DNA of 64,000 bases, taken from assembly GCA_034675505.1 (NCBI GenBank), contig JAUCDD010000011.1, forward strand, positions 186,001 to 250,000. The letters run 5' to 3'. This DNA comes from Melaminivora sp034675505. GTDB lineage: Bacteria; Pseudomonadota; Gammaproteobacteria; Burkholderiales; Burkholderiaceae_C. The translations under genes and the position numbers were made by a program. The first letter of the stretch is position 1, and each line of letters opens with the position of its first letter. The notes below the pieces were generated by a model, which ran no database searches, was not told the origin of the DNA, and worked only from the letters and a program-made list of their open reading frames with translations. Below are positions 58,356 to 64,000 of this stretch, in pieces.

Positions 58356-59591
58356 ATGCCCGTGAATCTCTCCGCTCCGAATGCGCAGGACCTGCACCCC
58401 ATCGCCGGCGTGCGCATCGGCGTGGCCGAGGCTGGCGTGCGCAAGGCTGGCCGCAAGGACCTGACCGTGTTCTTGCTGGACGAAGGCGCCAGCGTCGCCG
58501 GCGTGTTCACGCAGAACCGCTTCTGCGCCGCGCCGGTGCAGGTCTGCCGCGAGCTTCTGCAAGGCAGCGGCGGCGCCGGCATCCGCGCCATGGTGGTCAA
58601 CACGGGCAATGCCAACGCCGGCACGGGTGCCGAAGGGCTGGCGCGCGCACGCGCCACTTGCGCGGCGCTGGCCGGCGAGCTGGGCATCGCGGCCACGCAG
58701 GTGCTGCCGTTTTCCACCGGCGTCATCATGGAGCCGCTGCCGGTGGAGCGCATCGCCGCCGGCCTGCCTGCCGCGCTGGCCGACGCGCAACCCAACCACT
58801 GGGCGCGCGCGGCCGAGGGCATCATGACCACCGACACGCTGCCCAAAGCCGCCAGCCGGCAGGTGCAGATAGCCGGGCGTACGGTCAGCGTCACCGGCAT
58901 CAGCAAGGGCGCCGGCATGATCCGGCCGAACATGGCGACCATGCTGGGTTTCCTTGCCACCGATGCCTGCATCGCGCCCGGGCTGATGCAGCCCCTGGTG
59001 CGCGAACTGGCCGATGCATCGTTCAACCGCGTCACCATCGACGGCGACACCTCCACCAACGACTCCTTCGTGCTCGTGGCCACGCAGCAGGCCGGCCACG
59101 CGCCCATCACGCAGCTGGACAGCGACGAAGGCCGGCAGTTGAAGGCGGCGCTGCTGGCGGTGGCGCAACAGCTGGCCCAGGCCATCGTGCGCGACGGCGA
59201 GGGCGCCACCAAGTTCATCACGGTGCGCGTGGAAGGCGGGCGCACCTCCGCAGAGTGCCGCCAGGTGGCCTATGCGATTGCGCACTCGCCGTTGGTCAAG
59301 ACGGCGTTCTTTGCCAGCGACCCCAACCTGGGCCGCATCCTGGCCGCCGTGGGCTACGCCGGCATCGCCGACCTGGACCAGACGCTGATCGACCTGTACC
59401 TGGACGACGTGCACGTGGCAGTCCAGGGCGGCCGCAACCCGCAGTACCGCGAGGAGGACGGCCAGCGCGTCATGCGCCAAAGCGAAATCACGGTGCGCGT
59501 GTTGCTGGGCCGGGGGCGCGAACAGGACACGGTCTGGACCTGCGACCTGAGCCACGACTACGTGACCATCAACGCCGATTATCGCTCCTGA
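58356..59591 (+). CDS. argJ: Bifunctional ornithine acetyltransferase / N-acetylglutamate synthase
   Basis: 411 residues from ATG 58356 (MPVNLSAPNAQDLHPIAGVRIGVAEAG). The autocatalytic cleavage site is in AEGIMTTDTLPK, where the Thr of TT becomes the nucleophile of the β chain. VNTGNANAGTG and SGRTSAECRQ-like residues are present. It recycles the acetyl group in arginine synthesis. AGAAAGACG lies about ten bases upstream. Confidence 0.95.
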   Translation: MPVNLSAPNAQDLHPIAGVRIGVAEAGVRKAGRKDLTVFLLDEGASVAGVFTQNRFCAAPVQVCRELLQGSGGAGIRAMVVNTGNANAGTGAEGLARARATCAALAGELGIAATQVLPFSTGVIMEPLPVERIAAGLPAALADAQPNHWARAAEGIMTTDTLPKAASRQVQIAGRTVSVTGISKGAGMIRPNMATMLGFLATDACIAPGLMQPLVRELADASFNRVTIDGDTSTNDSFVLVATQQAGHAPITQLDSDEGRQLKAALLAVAQQLAQAIVRDGEGATKFITVRVEGGRTSAECRQVAYAIAHSPLVKTAFFASDPNLGRILAAVGYAGIADLDQTLIDLYLDDVHVAVQGGRNPQYREEDGQRVMRQSEITVRVLLGRGREQDTVWTCDLSHDYVTINADYRS

Positions 59592-59635
59592 TTTAATAGC
59601 TGAATATCGTTGATTGACAAGGGCGTGAGGCCAAA
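59590..59635 (+). repeat. Dispersed repeat family A, short form (copy 8)
   Basis: gatttaatagctgaatatcg, ttgattgacaagggcgtgag then gccaaa. It runs from the argJ stop into the ATG of the next gene (59636). It is the most diverged copy; ttgattgac replaces ttgattcac. Confidence 0.7.
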
Positions 59636-60511
59636 ATGTCTATAAATTTCGAATTTTTGGTCGAACGAGCCGAGCAACTCATGTCCCGCATCGAGGCCGT
59701 CCTGCCTGGCCCCCTGGCGGCGCCGGACTGGTCGGCAGCCCAGGCCTGGCGCTACCGCAAGCGCGCCAGCGGCCATGGCAGGCTCGAGCCCGTGCGCCAG
59801 GTCGCCGTCATGCGGCTGCAGGACCTGAAGGAGATCGATGCGCAAAAGGAGAAAGTGCAGCGCAACACCGAGCAGTTCGTGCACGGGCGCAGCGCCAACA
59901 ACCTGCTGCTCACGGGCGCGCGCGGCACGGGCAAGTCCTCGCTGATCCGCGCCTGCCTGCATGCCTACGCCGACGCTGGCCTGCGTCTGATCGAGGTGGA
60001 CAAGGCCGACCTGACCGATTTGCCCGACATCGTCGAGGTGGTGGCCGGCCGGCCCGAGAAATTCATCATCTATTGCGACGACCTGAGTTTCGAGGAGGGC
60101 GAGGGCGGCTACAAGGCACTCAAGTCCATCCTGGACGGATCGGTCGCCGCCGCCACGCCCAACGTGCTGGTGTATGCCACCAGCAACCGGCGCCATCTGC
60201 TGCCCGAGCAGATGAAGGACAACCTGAGCTACACCACCAGCGCCGACGGCGAAATTCATCCGGGCGAGGTGGTCGAGGAAAAGATCTCGCTGTCCGAGCG
60301 CTTCGGCCTGTGGGTCAGCTTCTACCCGTTCAGCCAGGACGAATACCTGGCCATCGTTGCCCAGTGGCTGGCGGCGCTGGGCGTGCCGCAGGCAAGCATC
60401 GAGGCGGCGCGGCCTGAGGCTCTGGTCTGGGCACTGGAGCGGGGCTCGCGCAGCGGCCGCGTGGCCTGGCAATTCGCGCGCGACTACGCAGGGCGGCGGG
60501 CAGCGCCGTGA
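59636..60511 (+). CDS. DUF815-family AAA ATPase
   Basis: 291 residues. Walker A is LLTGARGTGKSSLIRAC (residues about 92-108). A later IIYCDDLSFEEGEGGYKALKSIL is the Walker B and sensor, and LVYATSNRRHLLPEQMKDN is the sensor-1 type segment. This family is widespread and of unknown function; the ATPase core is intact. Between argJ and a mutT gene in the same direction, with a four-base overlap with the latter. Confidence 0.85.
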   Translation: MSINFEFLVERAEQLMSRIEAVLPGPLAAPDWSAAQAWRYRKRASGHGRLEPVRQVAVMRLQDLKEIDAQKEKVQRNTEQFVHGRSANNLLLTGARGTGKSSLIRACLHAYADAGLRLIEVDKADLTDLPDIVEVVAGRPEKFIIYCDDLSFEEGEGGYKALKSILDGSVAAATPNVLVYATSNRRHLLPEQMKDNLSYTTSADGEIHPGEVVEEKISLSERFGLWVSFYPFSQDEYLAIVAQWLAALGVPQASIEAARPEALVWALERGSRSGRVAWQFARDYAGRRAAP

Positions 60512-60936
60512 CCCCGCAGCCCAGCGGCCAGCGCATCGACGTAGCCGTCGGCATCCTGGTGCGCGCCGACGGCGCCTTCCTGCTGGCCACGCGCCCGCCC
60601 GGCAAGGCCTACGCGGGTTATTGGGAATTCCCTGGCGGCAAGCTGGAGGTGGGCGAGAGCGTCCAACAGGCGCTGCGCCGCGAGCTGCTGGAGGAGCTGG
60701 GCATAGCCGCCGAGCAGATCGAGCCGTGGCATACCACCCGCCACGACTACCCCCATGCCCTGGTTCAGCTGCACTGGTGCAAAGTGCTCCGCTGGCAAGG
60801 CGAACTCGAAATGCGCGAAGGCCAGAGCGCACGCTGGCAGACCTTCCCCCTGGAGGTGGCGCCCATCCTGCCGGGTGCCTATCCCATCCTGGACCTGCTG
60901 GCCCTGGAGCAGGCCGGGGCTGGCCGCGCTCCTTGA
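60508..60936 (+). CDS. mutT: MutT-type Nudix hydrolase
   Basis: 142 residues from GTG 60508, overlapping the previous gene. The Nudix box (about residues 49-71) fits G-X5-E-X7-REUXEEXGU; its second half is RRELLEELGI. It resembles MutT, which removes 8-oxo-dGTP, though other Nudix substrates are possible. RPPGKAYAGYWEFPGGK is the usual leader of MutT. Confidence 0.88.
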   Translation: MTPQPSGQRIDVAVGILVRADGAFLLATRPPGKAYAGYWEFPGGKLEVGESVQQALRRELLEELGIAAEQIEPWHTTRHDYPHALVQLHWCKVLRWQGELEMREGQSARWQTFPLEVAPILPGAYPILDLLALEQAGAGRAP

Positions 60937-61358
60937 ACCACCGGCGGCCGCGAAAGAGGCCGCGGCCTACAAAGCCCGCTGCCCTGATCGGGTAAGCGCG
61001 CAAAAACCCCGGATTTAACGGCGGATTCAGCGTGTGGAATGCTTACACAGGCCTGACTTCCGAGCGATTAAGTCTGGGTTTCACGGCCTTCTTACACCCG
61101 TCTGACAAAACGCCCATTTCAAATATGTATTTGTTCAGGGTTTTCTCGCCTTGGGCGCTGATCCAAGTCAAGCTAAATTGAATTTAGCGCTCCTTGTCAG
61201 AAAGAGCGCCGGTTTCCGCGAATGGTGGTGCTACTTGGACAGGTGTCAGTTTGGGTCTGATGTCAGCGGGCTTGCCCCATAGTTGCCTCACCTTTTTCCA
61301 AACCAGCGGGCTCCGCTTGGCCCGACCGGCAACTATTGGCCGATGAAAAAGGAGACAC
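60937..61358 (+). promoter_or_regulatory. Long AT-richer leader of the ABC importer genes
   Basis: 422 bases without a convincing gene. A perfect palindrome GCTAAAT-TGA-ATTTAGC lies at 61172-61188. An inverted repeat ATAGTTGCC (61279-61287) and GGCAACTAT (61328-61336) encloses a CGGGC…GCCCG hairpin (61307-61324), and ends 14 bases before the AAGGAG ribosome-binding site. The 61020-61170 stretch is clearly more AT-rich than its surroundings and probably holds the promoter. No start-site signal is clear. Confidence 0.55.
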
Positions 61359-62711
61359 ATGTCAAAGTCCGAATCGGGAATCAATTCCGGCCCCTATATT
61401 TCACGCCGCGGCGCATTGCAGGCTGGTGCTGGCCTGGCGCTCACCGGGGTTGGCGGTGTGCGCTGGGCATTTGCGGCGGACAAGCCCGCCATGGGCACCT
61501 GGCCGGCGGGTTCGCAGGGCAATACGGTCTATATCGGCGCAGCCGTGCCTTTGACAGGGCCCTATGCCGTCCAGGGCGAGGATGAGCGAAAGGGAATGGA
61601 GCTGGCCATCGAGCACATCAATTCCAATCACGAATTGATGAAGAAACTGGCGCCTAAAATAAATAACGGGGTTCTGGGCAAGAAGGTTGGGTTTCTGTCT
61701 GCAGACTCTGCCGCAAAGCCCAACCAGGCGCTGCAGGTCGAGCAGACGTTCATCAGCCAGCACAAAATCATTGCAATGATAGGCTCGACCTCATCAGCGG
61801 TCGCAGTCGCAATGAACAAGTTCGCACAACGCGAAAAAATACTCTACATGGCGGGTATTTCAGGGTCGAACGACACCACCGGCAAGGACTGCGTGCGCTA
61901 CGGCTTTCGCCAGGGCGTGTATGGCGAGATGTGCGCCAATGCCATCGGGCCCATCCTGGTGAAGCAATTCGGCAAGAACCGCAAGGCCGCGTTCATGACG
62001 CCGGACTACACCTATGGCCACACCACTACCGAGTCGGTGCGTGAATTCCTGGTCAAGCAGGCGGGCTGGACCATGGTCACCAACCAGGTCTCGCCCCTGG
62101 GTACGCAGGATTTCAGCCAATACCTGACCAATATCGCCAATGCCGGAGCCGACTTCCTGATCAATGTGAACTGGGGCCGCGATGCCGTGCTGTCCAGCCA
62201 GCAGGCCAAGCAGTTCGGGCTGCTGCCGAAGATGACCCTGGTGCTGCCCTACCAGATTCCCTTTTTCGCCCGTGAGGCGGGCGTGGACATCAGCGAGGGG
62301 GTGTTTGCGGCCACCGATTTCTGGTGGACCCTGGAAGACAAGTATCCCCTGGCCAAGCAGTTCGTGGAATCGTTCCAGAAGAAGTACGGCTACCGTCCGG
62401 AATGGGGCGCGGAAAACGGCTACATGAGCTTTGCCCACTGGGCGCGCATGGTCACCGAGGCCAACAGCTTCTATCCGCCCGACGTGATCAAGCAGTGGGA
62501 AAAGGGCGAGCCAGTGCCCCACCTGCTCGGTGAGTTCCGTTACCGGCCGCAGGACCACCAGTACGTGCGCCCCGTCATCATCGTCCGTGGCAAGGCCAAG
62601 AAGGACATGAAGAACCCGGAAGATTTCTGGGATGTGGTCGAGGTCGTGCCCGGCGACAAGGTCATACAGGCGCCCGACGCATTCGGCTGCAAGCTCGGCG
62701 ACTACACCTGA
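61359..62711 (+). CDS. Branched-chain amino acid/urea-type ABC substrate-binding protein
   Basis: 450 residues. A Tat-type signal is visible, ISRRGALQAGAGLALTGVGGVRWAFA. The mature protein is a LivK-like two-lobe binding protein: VYIGAAVPLTGPYAVQGEDERKGMELAIEHIN and GSTSSAVAVAMNKFAQREKILYMAGISGSND. It is close to the urea/amide group (UrtA, FmdD) or branched-chain amino acid group; the ligand cannot be read from sequence. GAAAAAGGAG just upstream is a good ribosome-binding site. LivH-like and LivM-like genes follow. Confidence 0.85.
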   Translation: MSKSESGINSGPYISRRGALQAGAGLALTGVGGVRWAFAADKPAMGTWPAGSQGNTVYIGAAVPLTGPYAVQGEDERKGMELAIEHINSNHELMKKLAPKINNGVLGKKVGFLSADSAAKPNQALQVEQTFISQHKIIAMIGSTSSAVAVAMNKFAQREKILYMAGISGSNDTTGKDCVRYGFRQGVYGEMCANAIGPILVKQFGKNRKAAFMTPDYTYGHTTTESVREFLVKQAGWTMVTNQVSPLGTQDFSQYLTNIANAGADFLINVNWGRDAVLSSQQAKQFGLLPKMTLVLPYQIPFFAREAGVDISEGVFAATDFWWTLEDKYPLAKQFVESFQKKYGYRPEWGAENGYMSFAHWARMVTEANSFYPPDVIKQWEKGEPVPHLLGEFRYRPQDHQYVRPVIIVRGKAKKDMKNPEDFWDVVEVVPGDKVIQAPDAFGCKLGDYT

Positions 62712-63003
62712 GAAGGTGCGAGCGAACCCAACATGCCCGCCTTGAGCTGCACAAGCCGCCCGCGCGGCGTCGCAAAGCGGGTCGCAAGCCAGCGCTACGC
62801 CTGCGCTTTGCGCCTTGAAGGCACAGCTTGTGGCACTCCCTTCGGGCACGCGGGGTTCATTCACATCTTCTGAGCCGCCGTATGGACGCCGCCCGGGGCG
62901 CATGGCCCGGGCGGTTGGTGCGCCGCGCGACCGCCCGATTTATGGGCAGGGGCAGGGCGCCCACGAATTCCTTCCCAACCCTTCATGATCGAGGCGGGTC
63001 AGC
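62712..63003 (+). other. Intergenic segment with hairpin between binding-protein and permease genes
   Basis: 292 bases. The main structure is CCGCCCGGG (62889-62897), eight-base loop, CCCGGGCGG (62906-62914), without a T-tract. Such hairpins often lower downstream expression so that binding protein exceeds permease. The rest has no open frame I can support. Confidence 0.6.
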
Positions 63004-63879
63004 GTGATCAATTGGGCCAACTTCATTTCGCAATGCTTCAACGGGCTGGTGCTGGGCGCGCTTTTGGCGCTCATCTCATCCGGCCTGACGATCATTTATG
63101 GCACCCTGGGCGTGCTCAACCTGGCGCATGGGGCCATGTTCATGCTCGGCGGATACGCCGGCTGGATGGCCTATACCTATACCGGCTCGTTCCTCGTCGC
63201 GGTCATTGCAGGCTCCCTGTTCGTCATGGTGGTGGGGCTGCTGACGGAACAACTGATCATCCGCCACTTCTATTCCCGCCCGCACGAAGACCAGCTCCTG
63301 GTGACATTCGGGCTGGGCATCGTGTTCGTCGAAGCGGTGCGCTTCTTCTTTGGCAGCCTGTCCAAGACCGTGCCGCCGCCGGCCCCGCTGACGGGAATTA
63401 CGCAACTGGGCTTCATGGTCTACCCGACCTATCGGATAGCCCTGCTCGCCATCATTGCGGTGGCGCTGTTCACCCTCTACTGGGTGTTGTACCGGACCCG
63501 CATCGGGATGATCGTGCGCGCCGGCATCGAGGACGCGGTGATGGTCGATTCCCTCGGCATCAACGTCTACCGGATCTTCATGCTGGTCTTTGGCATCGGC
63601 GCCATGGCCGCAGGGTTCGCGGGCATCGTCAATGCGCCAGTGGTGTCGGTGGCGCCGGACGTGGGCGATGCCATCCTGGTGCAGACCTTCGTGGTGGTCG
63701 TGATTGGCGGTGTCGGCTCGTTTCCTGGCGCCATCCTCGGCGGCCTGATTGCAGGCGAGATCATCAGCCTGACCTCGATGGTCAATCCCGCTTATTCCTA
63801 CGTCATGCTGTTCGTGGCCATGACGCTGGTGCTGGTGCTGCGCCCACGCGGGCTGCTCGGCAGTGTCGGTCGTGAGTGA
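63004..63879 (+). CDS. LivH-like ABC importer permease
   Basis: 291 residues from GTG 63004. Eight or nine membrane helices: FISQCFNGLVLGALLALISSGLTIIYGTLGVLNLAHGAMFMLGGYAGW, and the GGVGSFPGAILGGLIAGEI motif near the end. It is the LivH-class inner-membrane subunit of branched-chain amino acid/urea importers. It lies 292 bases after the binding-protein gene and 13 before the LivM-like gene. Confidence 0.93.
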   Translation: MINWANFISQCFNGLVLGALLALISSGLTIIYGTLGVLNLAHGAMFMLGGYAGWMAYTYTGSFLVAVIAGSLFVMVVGLLTEQLIIRHFYSRPHEDQLLVTFGLGIVFVEAVRFFFGSLSKTVPPPAPLTGITQLGFMVYPTYRIALLAIIAVALFTLYWVLYRTRIGMIVRAGIEDAVMVDSLGINVYRIFMLVFGIGAMAAGFAGIVNAPVVSVAPDVGDAILVQTFVVVVIGGVGSFPGAILGGLIAGEIISLTSMVNPAYSYVMLFVAMTLVLVLRPRGLLGSVGRE

Positions 63880-63892
63880 ACGGAACCTACAA

Positions 63893-64000
63893 ATGACAAG
63901 ACAACGTCCATTCCTCGTCGAAGCCCTCACCATTGCCGCGCTGGTGGCGGCGCCCTTCGTGCTGCCGCACCTGGGATTCTCGCCAGGCACGATCAACCGC
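63893..64000 (+). CDS. LivM-like ABC importer permease (5' end only)
   Basis: 36 residues visible (MTRQRPFLVEALTIAALVAAPFVLPHLGFSP…), running off the window. The first helix and position after livH fit a LivM-class permease. Two ATPase genes probably follow outside the window. Confidence 0.85.
   Translation, partial: MTRQRPFLVEALTIAALVAAPFVLPHLGFSPGTINR

Noticed and set aside
61184..61384. 66-codon minus-strand frame in the importer leader
   Set aside because: It has no ribosome-binding site or recognisable domain and overlaps the start of the binding-protein gene. A small unknown gene cannot be excluded.

Overview
This window comes from a high-GC betaproteobacterium, most likely a member of the Comamonadaceae (Acidovorax, Alicycliphilus or Melaminivora type). 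That is inferred from codon use, gene order (petABC-sspAB, hisIE-hinT-tatABC, mlaFEDACB) and two families of small palindromic repeats I recognise from this family; no database search was done. Almost all of it is well-packed chromosomal core genome. I see no phage, insertion sequence, CRISPR array or rRNA, and one tRNA.

Layout. 1-9.1 kb: the end of a twitching-motility chemosensory cluster (pilI end, pilJ, a giant chpA). 9.1-13.1 kb: a yqgE reading frame broken by two frameshifts, then ruvX-pyrR-pyrB and a dihydroorotase-like gene that has lost its HxH metal site. 13.1-15.9 kb: divergent ATPase and permease genes of a ferric-iron-type ABC importer with a Fur-box-like site between them. 15.9-19.9 kb: arsC-like, tatD-like, a spermidine-synthase-fold protein and an orphan GspE/PilB-type ATPase. 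20-22 kb: tctBA tricarboxylate transporter membrane genes. 22.1-24.8 kb: recJ and an RpfE-like gene (minus strand). 24.9-26.8 kb: lolC/E-lolD. 26.9-28.3 kb: speD-speE behind a long structured leader (minus strand). 28.6-34.2 kb: the mla phospholipid-transport operon followed by a two-gene ABC exporter. 34.3-44.1 kb: ibaG and all his genes from hisG to hisE, interrupted between hisD and hisC by a serine-hydrolase gene and a VapBC-type toxin-antitoxin pair with a double palindromic operator. 44.1-46.6 kb: a small membrane protein, hinT and tatABC. 46.7-50.5 kb: a DegS/DegQ-like protease, a Nif3-family protein, pdxA and mscL. 50.6-54.7 kb: the cytochrome bc1 operon and sspAB, then tRNA-Thr(TGT). 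54.9-60.9 kb: a DUF721/DciA-like gene, secA, argJ, a DUF815 ATPase and a MutT-type Nudix gene. 61.3-64 kb: the start of a branched-chain amino acid/urea-type ABC importer.

The most interesting signals lie outside the ordinary genes. (1) At least eight copies of an imperfect palindromic repeat sit between genes, and several run directly into start codons, apparently supplying the ATG of hisH. (2) The his operon carries an islet with tandem CACGAA-N-TTCGTG operators in front of the toxin-antitoxin pair. (3) Structured leaders precede speD and the ABC-importer binding-protein gene. (4) The dihydroorotase homologue looks catalytically dead. No wholly new system is demonstrated. The repeats and the islet are the best leads.
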